Positions 42,237 through 51,655 of a DNA stretch of 64,000 bases are shown here, in pieces. The notes beneath the pieces were generated by a model. That model ran no database searches and had not been told where the DNA came from. It saw nothing but the letters and a program-made list of their open reading frames with translations. The stretch's first letter is position 1, and the number at the start of each line of letters is the position of its first letter. This DNA comes from Pseudomonas sp. 6D_7.1_Bac1 (GTDB lineage: Bacteria; Pseudomonadota; Gammaproteobacteria; Pseudomonadales; Pseudomonadaceae). The DNA is taken from positions 43,226 to 107,225 of the forward strand of contig NZ_JANLNW010000016.1 in NCBI RefSeq assembly GCF_025465945.1, given 5' to 3'. The position numbers were made by a program, and so were the translations under genes.

Positions 42237-44612
42237 TTGGTAGAGTACGTAGTTTCCCTCGATAAGCTCGGCGTCCACGATGTAGAGCATGTGGGGGGCA
42301 AGAACGCATCCCTGGGCGAGATGATCAGTAATCTTGCGGGCGCCGGTGTATCGGTCCCAGGTGGCTTCGCCACGACGGCTCAGGCTTATCGTGATTTTCT
42401 CGAATTAAGTGGTCTGAACGACCAGATCCACGCCGCGCTCGATGCGCTGGACGTCGACGACGTAAATGCCCTGGCGAAAACCGGTGCGCAAATCCGTCAA
42501 TGGATCATGGAAGCCGAGTTCCCGGAGAAGCTCAACGCCGAGATCCGCACCGCGTTCGCCACGCTGTCGGCCGGTAACCCGGACATGGCCGTGGCCGTGC
42601 GCTCTTCGGCGACTGCCGAAGACTTGCCGGACGCTTCCTTCGCCGGCCAACAGGAAACCTTCCTGAACATCCGTGGCGTCGAAAACGTCATTCGCGCCGC
42701 CAAGGAAGTGTTTGCTTCCCTGTTCAACGACCGCGCCATTTCCTACCGTGTGCATCAGGGCTTCGACCACAAGCTGGTGGCCCTGTCGGCTGGCGTGCAG
42801 CGCATGGTGCGTTCGGAAACCGGCACTGCCGGCGTGATGTTCACCCTGGATACCGAATCCGGCTTCCGTGACGTGGTGTTTATCACCGGCGCCTACGGCC
42901 TGGGCGAAACCGTCGTACAAGGCGCGGTGAACCCGGATGAGTTCTACGTCCACAAAGGCACGCTGGCAGCCGGTCGTCCGGCGATCCTGCGCCGTAACCT
43001 GGGCAGCAAAGCCATCAAGATGATCTACGGCGACGAAGCCAAGGCCGGTCGCTCGGTCAAGACCGTCGATGTCGACAAGGCTGAACGCGCGCGTTTCTGC
43101 CTGACTGACGCTGAAGTCAGCGAACTGGCCAAACAGGCGATGATCATCGAGAAGCACTACAAGTGCCCGATGGACATCGAATGGGCCAAAGACGGCGACG
43201 ACGGCAAGCTGTACATCGTTCAGGCTCGCCCTGAAACCGTGAAGAGCCGTACCTCGGCCAATGTCATGGAACGTTACCTGTTGAAAGAAACCGGCACCGT
43301 ACTGGTGGAAGGTCGCGCCATTGGCCAGCGCATCGGCGCCGGTAAAGTGCGCATCATCAAAGACGTTTCCGAGATGGACAAAGTCCAGCCAGGCGACGTT
43401 CTGGTTTCCGACATGACCGACCCGGATTGGGAACCGGTCATGAAGCGCGCCAGCGCCATCGTCACCAACCGTGGCGGGCGTACCTGCCACGCGGCGATCA
43501 TTGCGCGTGAACTGGGTATCCCGGCTGTCGTCGGTTGCGGTAACGCCACCCAGCTGTTGAAAGACGGCCAGGGCGTGACCGTTTCCTGCGCTGAAGGCGA
43601 CACCGGTTTCATCTTCGAAGGCGAGTTGGGCTTCGACATCAAGAAAAACTCCGTCGACGCCATGCCGGAACTACCGTTCAAAATCATGATGAACGTCGGT
43701 AACCCGGATCGTGCTTTCGATTTCGCGCAGCTGCCGAACGCCGGTGTGGGCCTGGCCCGTCTGGAGTTCATCATCAACCGCATGATCGGCGTGCACCCTA
43801 AAGCGCTGCTGAACTACGACGGTCTGCCGTCGGAAATCAAGGAAAGCGTCGACAAGCGCATCGCCGGTTACAACGATCCGGTTGGTTTCTACGTCGAGAA
43901 ACTGGTCGAGGGCATCAGCACCCTGGCCGCCGCGTTCTGGCCGAAAAAGGTCATCGTGCGTCTGTCGGACTTCAAGTCCAACGAATACGCCAACCTGATC
44001 GGCGGCAAGCTCTACGAGCCGGAAGAAGAAAACCCGATGCTGGGCTTCCGTGGCGCTTCGCGTTACATCAGCGAGTCGTTCCGTGACTGCTTCGAGCTCG
44101 AATGCCGCGCACTGAAACGCGTGCGCAACGAGATGGGCCTGACCAACGTCGAAATCATGGTGCCGTTCGTCCGTACCCTGGGCGAAGCCAGCCAGGTCGT
44201 GGACCTGTTGGCCGAGAACGGCCTGGCGCGTGGCGAAAACGGTCTGCGCGTCATCATGATGTGTGAACTGCCGTCCAACGCGATCCTCGCTGAAGAGTTC
44301 CTCGAGTTCTTCGACGGTTTCTCCATCGGCTCCAACGACCTGACCCAGCTGACCCTGGGCCTGGACCGTGACTCCGGGATCATCGCGCACCTGTTCGACG
44401 AGCGTAATCCGGCGGTCAAGAAGCTGCTGTCCAACGCGATTCAGGCCTGTAACAAGGCTGGCAAATACATCGGTATTTGCGGTCAGGGCCCTTCCGACCA
44501 CCCGGACCTGGCCAAGTGGCTGATGGAACAGGGGATCGAAAGCGTTTCGTTGAATCCGGATTCCGTACTGGAAACCTGGTTCTTCCTGGCTGAAGGTCAG
44601 ACTGCGGTCTAA
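42237..44612 (+). CDS. ppsA: Phosphoenolpyruvate synthase PpsA
   Basis: The 791-residue enzyme makes PEP from pyruvate and ATP for gluconeogenesis. Domains in order: N-terminal ATP-grasp-like domain ([30 protein letters not shown]), phosphohistidine swivel with GGRTCHAAI (His418, preceded by the regulatory Thr416) and the C-terminal PEP/pyruvate barrel ([15 protein letters not shown]). The start codon is TTG at 42237, with GGAG ten bases upstream; the protein then begins [10 protein letters not shown] like its relatives. PpsR should act on Thr416. Confidence 0.96.
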   Translation: MVEYVVSLDKLGVHDVEHVGGKNASLGEMISNLAGAGVSVPGGFATTAQAYRDFLELSGLNDQIHAALDALDVDDVNALAKTGAQIRQWIMEAEFPEKLNAEIRTAFATLSAGNPDMAVAVRSSATAEDLPDASFAGQQETFLNIRGVENVIRAAKEVFASLFNDRAISYRVHQGFDHKLVALSAGVQRMVRSETGTAGVMFTLDTESGFRDVVFITGAYGLGETVVQGAVNPDEFYVHKGTLAAGRPAILRRNLGSKAIKMIYGDEAKAGRSVKTVDVDKAERARFCLTDAEVSELAKQAMIIEKHYKCPMDIEWAKDGDDGKLYIVQARPETVKSRTSANVMERYLLKETGTVLVEGRAIGQRIGAGKVRIIKDVSEMDKVQPGDVLVSDMTDPDWEPVMKRASAIVTNRGGRTCHAAIIARELGIPAVVGCGNATQLLKDGQGVTVSCAEGDTGFIFEGELGFDIKKNSVDAMPELPFKIMMNVGNPDRAFDFAQLPNAGVGLARLEFIINRMIGVHPKALLNYDGLPSEIKESVDKRIAGYNDPVGFYVEKLVEGISTLAAAFWPKKVIVRLSDFKSNEYANLIGGKLYEPEEENPMLGFRGASRYISESFRDCFELECRALKRVRNEMGLTNVEIMVPFVRTLGEASQVVDLLAENGLARGENGLRVIMMCELPSNAILAEEFLEFFDGFSIGSNDLTQLTLGLDRDSGIIAHLFDERNPAVKKLLSNAIQACNKAGKYIGICGQGPSDHPDLAKWLMEQGIESVSLNPDSVLETWFFLAEGQTAV

Positions 44613-44623
44613 GTCGTTGAGTG

Positions 44624-44649
44624 AAGGGCCGATCGGTGATCGGCCCTTT
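44624..44649 (+). terminator. Intrinsic terminator of ppsA
   Basis: AAGGGCCGATC and GATCGGCCCTT form an 11-bp perfect stem with a three-base loop, 12 bases after the stop codon. Confidence 0.85.
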
Positions 44650-44662
44650 AGAGTTCTGTGTC

Positions 44663-44811
44663 CTATCTCGGCAATGCGTTCAATTTTGACGTGTGGATTT
44701 TGCTGGCAGGCAAGGCGCCGCGACGAGTCATAGCTGGCTATGGCGAGGAGCGGCAACGCAGCATGCTGGCAAAAGCCGCCGTCAAAATTGAACAGTCATT
44801 GCCGAGATAGG
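44663..44811. repeat. 149-base hairpin element
   Basis: CTATCTCGGCAATG and CATTGCCGAGATAG form the ends; inner arms TTCAATTTTGAC/GTCAAAATTGAA and TTTTGCTGGCA/TGCTGGCAAAA also pair. The whole could fold on itself. It resembles the nonautonomous intergenic repeats of P. fluorescens and is distinct from the REPINs. It lies between the ppsA terminator and the hydrolase gene. Confidence 0.75.
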
Positions 44812-44862
44812 GCACGTGGGCGGCATCCAGATGGAGCCCGCCCTTTTTTGTGCAAGAGCATT

Positions 44863-45852
44863 ATGCAAAGCAGCAGCAACCTATTTCCTGTCGCCTTGAT
44901 CAGCGCCGAGCGTCGCGGCGATCTGAGCGAGGACGTCTATCGCTTGAAACCCGGCAACAGCCCGGATGGCACCGTCGAACTGGCGGTCACCCGCCTGGGC
45001 ATAGCCGATGAGCCTGCCGTGCGCGGTGTTCCAGTGATTTTGCTTCACGGCAGTTTTTCCAACCGGCGTTTCTGGTTCTCCCCCAAAGGCCTCGGCTTGG
45101 GCGCCTACCTGGCGCGCGCCGGTTTTGATGTGTGGATACCGGAAATGCGTGGTCACGGCTTGTCTCAGCGCAACCAGAACTATCGAAAGAACCGCGTTGC
45201 CGACTACGCCCGTTACGATCTACCCGCGATTGCCGCGTTCGTTCGCGAGCAAAGTGGACAGATTCCGCACTGGATTGGTCATTCACTGGGTGGCATCACC
45301 CTGGCGGCAGCGCTGGGTGGGCAGTACCTGGGTGAGCCAGCGGTTGCCTCCGCAGCATTTTTTGGTACGCAGGTCAGTCGCACCTATTGGCCGCTGAAAA
45401 TTCCCCCGGTGGAATGGAGCGGGCGGTTCATCCTGAAGCGTTTCGCGCAGATTTCTGGCTCTCGCCTCAAGCGTGGTCCGGAGGACGAGCCGATAGGCCT
45501 GGCCCTGGAAGGCATGCGTTGGTACGGCTTGTTCGGGCGCTTTGGCGATGCCGAGAAAGACTGGTGGGCCGGGCTGGCTGAGGTTCAGGTGCCGGTATTG
45601 GGCGTCAGCGCGACGAGCGATCATCAGGACCCTGATTGGGCGTGTCGCAAGCTGTTCGATCAGATCGGCTCCGAGCACAAGCAGTTTGTCTGCCTGGGGC
45701 GTGAGCAGGGCTTTTCGGACAATTTTGGTCATGTTGAAATGCTGGTCAGCAAAGCTGCACAAGCCGAAGTCTGGCCGTTGGTGCAGCGCTGGCTGACCGA
45801 TCAGCAGGCGCCGTTACTGGCTGGCAAGTCGGATCTGGCGACAGCGGTCTGA
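44863..45852 (+). CDS. Alpha/beta-fold hydrolase (esterase-like)
   Basis: The start at 44863 gives 329 residues; the longer frame would run back through the hairpin element. The nucleophile is Ser141 in GHSLGG and the oxyanion-hole motif is LLHGSF near 61-66. The general acid/base pair is likely an Asp in SATSDHQDPD and a His near FGHVEML. No signal peptide is seen, so it is cytoplasmic. It sits where P. aeruginosa has the esterase PA1771, next to ppsA. Confidence 0.87.
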   Translation: MQSSSNLFPVALISAERRGDLSEDVYRLKPGNSPDGTVELAVTRLGIADEPAVRGVPVILLHGSFSNRRFWFSPKGLGLGAYLARAGFDVWIPEMRGHGLSQRNQNYRKNRVADYARYDLPAIAAFVREQSGQIPHWIGHSLGGITLAAALGGQYLGEPAVASAAFFGTQVSRTYWPLKIPPVEWSGRFILKRFAQISGSRLKRGPEDEPIGLALEGMRWYGLFGRFGDAEKDWWAGLAEVQVPVLGVSATSDHQDPDWACRKLFDQIGSEHKQFVCLGREQGFSDNFGHVEMLVSKAAQAEVWPLVQRWLTDQQAPLLAGKSDLATAV

Positions 45853-45952
45853 GTGCGAATGCTCTAACAAGAGCGTTTCGCTCCGATCAGCTAACGGCTA
45901 AGATATGACGCATTGAGCTGTTCTGGTCACAAACGGTTACTGGGTCGGCCTT

Positions 45953-46252
45953 ATGTTCGTGCCTCTTGAGCGTCTGATCAATCTGAATGAAGGTTATCGG
46001 CGGACGTTCCAGGTCGAAGGGCGTAGCCTGCTGTTGTTGGTGCTGGATAATCAGCCGTTGTTGCTGATAGACAGCTGTCCACATCAAGGCGCTCCGTTGA
46101 GTTGCGCGACACTCTCGGGAAATATCCTGCGTTGTCAGCGCCACGGAATCGAGTTTCAGTTGCCCAGCGGCGTTCCGGTACAGGCACCGTGCCCTGGCTT
46201 GAGCATACTGAGGGTGGCTTACGAGGGTGATCGCATAGGGATTGATGTTTAA
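45953..46252 (+). CDS. Rieske [2Fe-2S] domain protein
   Basis: The 99-residue protein is essentially one Rieske domain. The ligands are Cys42/His44 in SCPHQGAPL and Cys61/His64 in CQRHG. It lacks TM segments and could serve as a soluble ferredoxin for an oxygenase or be a stand-alone electron carrier. No oxygenase gene is adjacent. It lies between the esterase and rraA. Confidence 0.87.
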   Translation: MFVPLERLINLNEGYRRTFQVEGRSLLLLVLDNQPLLLIDSCPHQGAPLSCATLSGNILRCQRHGIEFQLPSGVPVQAPCPGLSILRVAYEGDRIGIDV

Positions 46253-46340
46253 ATCTTTTGCGACTACTCGTTTGAGTACTGCAACCCCTGCGATTTTCGA
46301 CAGCCCACAATTGTGTTCTCTCTCTTACAGGAGTTTCTCG

Positions 46341-46832
46341 ATGAACCATTACCTCACTCCCGACCTGTGCGACGCCTACCCGGAACTGGTGCAGGTGCTG
46401 GAGCCGATGTTCAGCAATTTTGGTGGCCGTGATTCCTTCGGCGGCGAAATCGTTACCATCAAATGCTTCGAAGACAACTCACTGGTCAAGGAGCAGGTCG
46501 AGCTCAAAGGGAATGGCAAGGTGCTGGTGGTCGACGGCGGTGGTTCGCTGCGTCGTGCACTGCTGGGCGACATGTTGGCCGAGAAAGCCGCGAAAAACGG
46601 TTGGGAAGGGCTGGTGATCTACGGTTGCATCCGTGACGTCGACGTCATTGCACAAACCGATCTGGGCGTGCAGGCGCTGGCCAGTCACCCGATGAAGACC
46701 GACAAGCGTGGTATCGGTGATCTGAACGTCGCAGTGACCTTCGCCGGTGTGACTTTCCGTCCGGGTGAATACATCTATGCGGATAATAACGGCGTGATCA
46801 TCTCGCCGAGTCCGTTGAAAATGCCGGAATAA
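46341..46832 (+). CDS. rraA: Regulator of ribonuclease E activity RraA
   Basis: The ATG at 46341, after AGGAG, gives 163 residues, the family length. The trimeric RraA fold is recognisable by [27 protein letters not shown] and the GCIRDVD motif. It binds RNase E and lowers its activity; related proteins in other bacteria are aldolases, and DxxR residues of that site are kept (GCIRDVD). The gene order with cmaX follows P. aeruginosa. Confidence 0.94.
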   Translation: MNHYLTPDLCDAYPELVQVLEPMFSNFGGRDSFGGEIVTIKCFEDNSLVKEQVELKGNGKVLVVDGGGSLRRALLGDMLAEKAAKNGWEGLVIYGCIRDVDVIAQTDLGVQALASHPMKTDKRGIGDLNVAVTFAGVTFRPGEYIYADNNGVIISPSPLKMPE

Positions 46833-46871
46833 AACATCGAATAGCTGTCGATGTTCAAGAAAGGGGTGAGG

Positions 46872-47867
46872 ATGTTCGAGGAAGAAAACGCGCAGTGGGG
46901 GCTGGTGCATGCCCTGGTGCTGGATGGAAAAGGCGGTGCGCGTTCTATTGCCCGGACTGAACTGAATGACCTGCAACTGCAAGCCCATGAAAGCCTCTGG
47001 CTGCACTGGGACCGTAGTCACCCGCAAACCCAGACCTGGTTGCGTCAAGCCAGTGGTCTGAGTGCGTTCAGTTGTGATCTGTTGCTCGAAGAAAACACCC
47101 GGCCGCGTCTGTTGGCGCTGCCGGACTCCGAGCTGTTGCTGTTTTTGCGCGGAATCAATCTCAATCCGGGAGCCGAGCCTGAAGACATGGTGTCGGTGCG
47201 GATCTTCGCCTCTGCTCAGCGGGTCATTTCCCTGCGTTTACGGCCATTGCGTGCCACCGATGAGTTGCTGGTGCAACTGAATGAGGGCAAGGGGCCGAAA
47301 ACCACCTCGGAACTGGTCCTGTATATGGCTCAGTACCTCACCCATAAAGTGCAGGATCTGGTGAGCGATCTCTCCGAAATCGTCGATGATGAAGAAGAAA
47401 AGCTGGATACCGACGAACGGTATGCTCCGGAGCATGGCGCCATTTTGCAGATCCGTCGGCGAGCGGCAGGACTCAAGCGTTTCCTTGCTCCGCAGCGGGA
47501 TATCTTCGGTCAGCTGACGCGGATAAAACTGCCATGGTTCGTCGACGATGACGGCGACTACTGGAACGAATTGTACAACAGCCTGACGCGTTATCTGGAA
47601 GAGCTGGAGTTGACCCGGGAGCGCGTAGGACTGGTGCTTGAGACTGAAGATCGGCGTTTGAGCGTGCGCATGAATCGCACTATGTACCGCTTCGGGATCA
47701 TCACCGGGATCTTTTTGCCGATGAGTTTCCTGACCGGTTTGCTCGGCATAAACGTCGGTGGAATTCCTTTTTCCGGGAACCCTTATGGCTTCGTGATTGC
47801 CTGTCTGATGATGGTGACAGTGGCGGTGGGGCAGTGGTGGTTGTTCCGACGTTTACGCTGGGTATGA
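46872..47867 (+). CDS. cmaX: CmaX/ZntB-family CorA-like metal transporter
   Basis: The start at 46872 has GAGG just before it and gives 331 residues. The soluble N-terminal domain is followed by two TM segments at the C terminus. The pore signature reads LLGINVGG, so GMN is replaced by GIN, as is usual in the ZntB branch that moves zinc. In P. aeruginosa this gene is cmaX (PA1773), part of the cmaX-crfX-cmpX-sigX-oprF cluster tied to cell-envelope stress. Confidence 0.9.
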   Translation: MFEEENAQWGLVHALVLDGKGGARSIARTELNDLQLQAHESLWLHWDRSHPQTQTWLRQASGLSAFSCDLLLEENTRPRLLALPDSELLLFLRGINLNPGAEPEDMVSVRIFASAQRVISLRLRPLRATDELLVQLNEGKGPKTTSELVLYMAQYLTHKVQDLVSDLSEIVDDEEEKLDTDERYAPEHGAILQIRRRAAGLKRFLAPQRDIFGQLTRIKLPWFVDDDGDYWNELYNSLTRYLEELELTRERVGLVLETEDRRLSVRMNRTMYRFGIITGIFLPMSFLTGLLGINVGGIPFSGNPYGFVIACLMMVTVAVGQWWLFRRLRWV

Positions 47868-47930
47868 AGGAGCGCCATGTGACCCGAAGAATTTTGATCG
47901 CGTCTTTCACAGATATCACGAGAGGTGCGT

Positions 47931-48176
47931 ATGCACGATCCGTTTGAACAGTCCTTGCGTGACATGCTCAAGGCATCACCGTCCAGCCGTGACGACGATG
48001 CCTGTCTGGGGCGTGTACTGAAAACCGCCAACCGCCAGGTCGGCGCCGGTGATCTGTTCAGCCTGCTGGGCCGCTGGCTGCCCGCGCTGATGATCGCCCT
48101 GAATAACGGATCGGCCCATATATCGCCGGTTTCCCGTCGTAAACCTACTGCTCGCACTGCTGATAAGGCTGATTGA
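47931..48176 (+). CDS. crfX: CrfX small protein
   Basis: The ATG at 47931, after GAGG, encodes 81 residues: an acidic N terminus (HDPFEQSLRDML), a short amphipathic helix and a basic tail (SRRKPTARTADKAD). CrfX is conserved in pseudomonads between cmaX and cmpX and its role is unknown. It is two bases ahead of cmpX and so probably co-translated. Confidence 0.85.
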   Translation: MHDPFEQSLRDMLKASPSSRDDDACLGRVLKTANRQVGAGDLFSLLGRWLPALMIALNNGSAHISPVSRRKPTARTADKAD

Positions 48177-48178
48177 AT

Positions 48179-49003
48179 ATGGAACTTGATCTCTGGACTC
48201 AGAGCCTCGTCACGGCAATGACAGCGTTGTGGACCAAGGTAGCGAACTTCATTCCTAACCTGTTCGGCGCACTCGTAGTGCTGTTACTGGGGTTTGTCGT
48301 GGCCAAGCTGCTCGACACCCTGCTCTCCAAATTACTCGCAAAACTGGGCCTGGACCGCTTGATGGGCGGTACTGGTTTGACCAAGCTGCTGGCCCGTGCA
48401 GGCCTGCAGGTGCCGATTTCAACCCTGATCGGCAAGATCGTTTATTGGTTCGTTTTGCTGATTTTTCTGGTTTCTGCTGCAGAATCCCTTGGCTTGGAGC
48501 GAGTTTCGGCTACGCTCGATATGTTGGCGCTGTATGTGCCGAAAGTATTCGGTGCTGCGCTGGTGTTGCTGGTGGGCGTGTTGCTCGCACAATTGGCCAA
48601 TGGGCTGGTGCGCGGCGCCGCAGAGGGTGTAGGGCTTGATTACGCATCGGGCCTGGGGCGAATCGCTCAAGGCCTGGTGATCATCATCAGTATTTCGGTT
48701 GCGATCAGTCAGCTGGAGGTCAAAACCGACCTGCTGAACCATGTGATCGTGATTGTGTTGATTACCGTTGGTCTGGCAGTAGCCTTGGCCATGGGGTTGG
48801 GAAGCCGGGACATTGCCGGCCAGATTCTTGCTGGAATCTATGTGCGTGAGTTGTATCAGGTTGGGCAACAAGTGCGTGTTGGTGAGGTCGAAGGTCAGAT
48901 CGAAGAGATCGGCACGGTTAAAACTACATTGCTGACCGATGAGGGTGAGCTAGTCTCACTTTCCAATCGGATCCTCCTGGAACAGCATGTAAGTAGCCGC
49001 TAA
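48179..49003 (+). CDS. cmpX: CmpX mechanosensitive-channel-like membrane protein
   Basis: A 274-residue inner-membrane protein with about five TM segments (residues 19-45, 75-95, 105-130, 155-175, 185-205) and a C-terminal beta domain of MscS type (AGIYVRELYQVGQQVRVGE, then a short KTTLL segment). CmpX affects SigX activity and envelope homeostasis in P. aeruginosa. It directly follows crfX and precedes sigX by 90 bases. The start at 48179 is preferred to a TTG six bases upstream. Confidence 0.9.
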   Translation: MELDLWTQSLVTAMTALWTKVANFIPNLFGALVVLLLGFVVAKLLDTLLSKLLAKLGLDRLMGGTGLTKLLARAGLQVPISTLIGKIVYWFVLLIFLVSAAESLGLERVSATLDMLALYVPKVFGAALVLLVGVLLAQLANGLVRGAAEGVGLDYASGLGRIAQGLVIIISISVAISQLEVKTDLLNHVIVIVLITVGLAVALAMGLGSRDIAGQILAGIYVRELYQVGQQVRVGEVEGQIEEIGTVKTTLLTDEGELVSLSNRILLEQHVSSR

Positions 49004-49093
49004 CCCGGCAAACCCTGCTAATGTATGCCGCCGCAAAATGCCCGATACCCTGGGTAGCGGCGGACATTGACCTGACTGTCGGCCCGACTTGTT

Positions 49094-49684
49094 TTGAATA
49101 AAGCCCAATCGCTATCCATGCGCTACGACCCCCGCGAGCTCTCTGATGAGGAGTTGGTCGCGCGCTCGCACACGGAGCTGTTTCACGTGACGCGCGCCTA
49201 CGAAGAGCTGATGCGGCGTTATCAGAGAACATTATTTAACGTTTGTGCACGGTATCTTGGGAACGATCGTGACGCAGATGATGTCTGTCAGGAAGTGATG
49301 TTGAAGGTGTTGTACGGCCTGAAGAACTTCGAGGGGAAATCGAAGTTCAAGACATGGCTCTACAGCATCACGTACAACGAATGCATCACACAGTATCGGA
49401 AGGAACGGCGTAAGCGTCGCTTGATGGACGCTTTGAGTCTGGACCCCCTTGAGGAAGCGTCTGAGGAAAAGACGCCGAAACCTGAGGAAAAGGGTGGACT
49501 TGATCGCTGGTTGGTGTATGTGAACCCGATTGACCGAGAAATTCTGGTGCTACGATTTGTCGCAGAGCTGGAGTTTCAGGAGATCGCAGACATCATGCAC
49601 ATGGGCTTGAGCGCAACGAAAATGCGGTACAAACGCGCTCTCGACAAATTGCGTGAGAAATTTGCGGGCATTGCCGAAACTTAG
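49094..49684 (+). CDS. sigX: ECF sigma factor SigX
   Basis: The 196-residue sigma factor has region 2 (TLFNVCARYLGNDRDADDVC) and region 4 (FQEIADIMHMGLSATKMRYK). It is almost identical to P. aeruginosa SigX, which drives oprF, fatty-acid synthesis and envelope genes. The start codon is TTG at 49094, which aligns with the known N terminus MNKAQ. No anti-sigma factor gene is adjacent; membrane state and CmpX are thought to govern it. Confidence 0.95.
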   Translation: MNKAQSLSMRYDPRELSDEELVARSHTELFHVTRAYEELMRRYQRTLFNVCARYLGNDRDADDVCQEVMLKVLYGLKNFEGKSKFKTWLYSITYNECITQYRKERRKRRLMDALSLDPLEEASEEKTPKPEEKGGLDRWLVYVNPIDREILVLRFVAELEFQEIADIMHMGLSATKMRYKRALDKLREKFAGIAET

Positions 49685-49791
49685 TTCGGCGCAAATATCT
49701 CTTACGTGTAGGCAAGTTCTGTTAGACTTGCCGCCGAGTTGTCCCCCGGTTTGCGGGACTGCTTTACAATCACCAGATGGGGATTTAACGG
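49685..49791 (+). promoter_or_regulatory. sigX-oprF intergenic leader with hairpins
   Basis: GGCAAGT/ACTTGCC (49713-49734) and GTCCC/GGGAC (49742-49760) can form two hairpins. The first could attenuate read-through from sigX. A TACAAT hexamer follows at about 49765, but no convincing -35 is 16-18 bases upstream. The known oprF promoters of P. aeruginosa fall in the corresponding interval. Confidence 0.4.
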
Positions 49792-50769
49792 ATGAAACTG
49801 AAAAACACCTTGGGCTTGGCCATTGGTACTCTTATTGCCGCTACTTCGTTCGGCGCTCTGGCACAAGGCCAAGGCGCGGTCGAAGGTGAGCTGTTCTACG
49901 GCAAAACTTTCAACCACAGTATTGACTCTTACGAGAACGGCCGCACTGGTCCTGGCTACTCGATCGGTTACTTCTTGACCGATGACGTTTCTGTGAATGC
50001 CACCTACCGTTCGGACGACTACACTCGTTCTGATTCCGACACTGGTAGCCAGAAAATCCGTGGCGATCACTTTGGTCTGAAGTCCCAGTACCACTTCGGT
50101 ACTGTTGGCGATGCCATCCGTCCTTACGTTGAAGGCGGTGCTCAACACGGTAGCATGACCAACGTCGCTGCTGACGGCCACACCGGCCGTGATGGTTCGA
50201 CCTACCTGACCACTGGTGCTGGCGCCAAGTGGTACATGACCGACAACTTGTACGCTCGTGCTGGCGTTGAAGCCGACTACAAGCTGGACAGCGGTCGTTG
50301 GGACTACCAGGCTCTGATCGGCTTGGGCGTTAACTTCGGTGGCACCGGTGGCAAAGTTGCCCCAGCTCCAGTAGCTGCAGCACCGGCTCCAGAGCCAGCG
50401 CCAGAAGCTCCAGTTGCTGAAACTGTTAAAGTTCAGCTGGACGTGAAGTTCGACTTCAACAAGGCTGTTGTTAAGCCAAACAGCTACGGCGACGTGAAGA
50501 ACCTGGCTGACTTCATGAAGCAGTACCCGAACACCACCACCACTGTTGCAGGTCACACCGACAACGTCGGTCCTGACGCTTACAACCAGAAACTGTCCGC
50601 GCGTCGTGCCGACGCTGTGAAACAAGTCCTGGTCAAGGATGGTGTTGAAGCTAACCGCGTTCACTCGGTTGGTTATGGCAAGTCCCGCCCAATTGCTGAC
50701 AACAGCACTGAAGCTGGTCGCGCTATGAACCGTCGCGTAGAAGCAGAGGTTGAAGCTACCGCTAAGTAA
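49792..50769 (+). CDS. oprF: Major outer-membrane porin OprF
   Basis: The 325-residue precursor has a signal peptide (residues 1-24). The N-terminal eight-stranded beta-barrel (about 25-180) is followed by an Ala/Pro hinge (APAPVAAAPAPEPAPEAP) and a C-terminal OmpA-like peptidoglycan-binding domain with GHTDNVGPDAYNQKLSARRA. OprF is the main structural porin and peptidoglycan anchor. No cysteine is present in this copy, unlike the four in P. aeruginosa OprF. Codon use is strongly biased, as expected for a highly expressed gene. Confidence 0.97.
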   Translation: MKLKNTLGLAIGTLIAATSFGALAQGQGAVEGELFYGKTFNHSIDSYENGRTGPGYSIGYFLTDDVSVNATYRSDDYTRSDSDTGSQKIRGDHFGLKSQYHFGTVGDAIRPYVEGGAQHGSMTNVAADGHTGRDGSTYLTTGAGAKWYMTDNLYARAGVEADYKLDSGRWDYQALIGLGVNFGGTGGKVAPAPVAAAPAPEPAPEAPVAETVKVQLDVKFDFNKAVVKPNSYGDVKNLADFMKQYPNTTTTVAGHTDNVGPDAYNQKLSARRADAVKQVLVKDGVEANRVHSVGYGKSRPIADNSTEAGRAMNRRVEAEVEATAK

Positions 50770-50785
50770 TTAGCGTGTAGTTCGG

Positions 50786-50812
50786 AAAAGCCCGGCTTAG
50801 GCCGGGCTTTTC
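50786..50812 (+). terminator. Intrinsic terminator of oprF
   Basis: AAAAGCCCGGC and GCCGGGCTTTT pair around TTAG, 16 bases after the stop codon. Confidence 0.92.
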
Positions 50813-50858
50813 TTTGCCTGCGATTTGGTTTTTTGAAAGGATCGTCCGAACGCGGCCC

Positions 50859-50931
50859 GAACCTGCGGCAGCTCCTACGCTAGATTAGCGTTCCAGCGCT
50901 CCTCTGTAGCTGCCGCAGGCTGCGATCTTTT
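50859..50931. repeat. REP-type inverted repeat overlapping the 3' end of cobA
   Basis: CCTGCGGCAGCTCCTAC and GTAGCTGCCGCAGGCTGCGA face each other. The right half lies inside the cobA coding sequence and the left half just beyond its stop, so the last 18 or so residues of CobA are encoded by repeat DNA. Confidence 0.8.
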
Positions 50932-51645
50932 AGCATTGTCATAGGCTGCCACCGCGCCGATCACCAGGATGGCGGGGCTTTTCAGTTGGAAGTTGTGGGC
51001 GTCTTCCTGCATTGCTGTCAGGTTGCTCCGGCATTCGCGCTGGTGTGGCAATGAAGCGTTTTCAATCATTGCCACCGGTGTATCCGCTGTCATCCCGCCG
51101 GCGAGCAATTGCTCGCGGATCTCGCTCAATTTCGCCACGCCCATGTAAATCACCAGCGTCGTACCGCTTTGGGCCAAGGCTCGCCAATTGAGCTCGCTGT
51201 CGTCCTGAGTGTGTGCGGTGACCAGGGTTACGCCACGAGCGACACCGCGCAGGGTCAGGGGAATATCGCATTGCGTAGCGCCGGCCAGGCCTGCAGTGAT
51301 GCCATTGACCAACTCCACCTCAATCTCACGCTCGCGCAGCCACCGCGCTTCTTCACCGCCGCGCCCGAAAATGCACGGGTCGCCGCCCTTGAGCCGCACC
51401 ACGCACTTGCCTTGGCGAGCGTAACGCAGCATCAAGCGATGAATGAACGCCTGCGGAGTAGAGCGGCAGCCACCGCGTTTGCCGACCGCAATGATGCGCG
51501 CCTGCGGGCAATGCACCAGCACTGCTTCGTTGACCAGGTCATCGACCAGCACCACATCGGCTTCGTTCAGCGCCCGTACGGCTTTGAGGGTCAGCAATTC
51601 AGGGTCACCAGGGCCTGCACCCACCAACCAGACTTTTGCGCTCAT
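50875..51645 (-). CDS. cobA: Uroporphyrinogen-III C-methyltransferase CobA
   Basis: The 256-residue SAM-dependent enzyme adds methyl groups at C2 and C7 of uroporphyrinogen III to give precorrin-2. Motifs: VGAGPGDPELLTLKA at the N terminus and RLKGGDPCIFGRGGEE. Here it supplies sirohaem for nitrite reductase, being the last gene of the nirB-nirD-nitrate reductase operon. Its C-terminal tail after AAYDNAK is encoded by a REP element and is probably dispensable. Confidence 0.94.
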   Translation of the reverse strand: MSAKVWLVGAGPGDPELLTLKAVRALNEADVVLVDDLVNEAVLVHCPQARIIAVGKRGGCRSTPQAFIHRLMLRYARQGKCVVRLKGGDPCIFGRGGEEARWLREREIEVELVNGITAGLAGATQCDIPLTLRGVARGVTLVTAHTQDDSELNWRALAQSGTTLVIYMGVAKLSEIREQLLAGGMTADTPVAMIENASLPHQRECRSNLTAMQEDAHNFQLKSPAILVIGAVAAYDNAKRSQPAAATEERWNANLA

Positions 51646-51655
51646 GTTCTATTCC

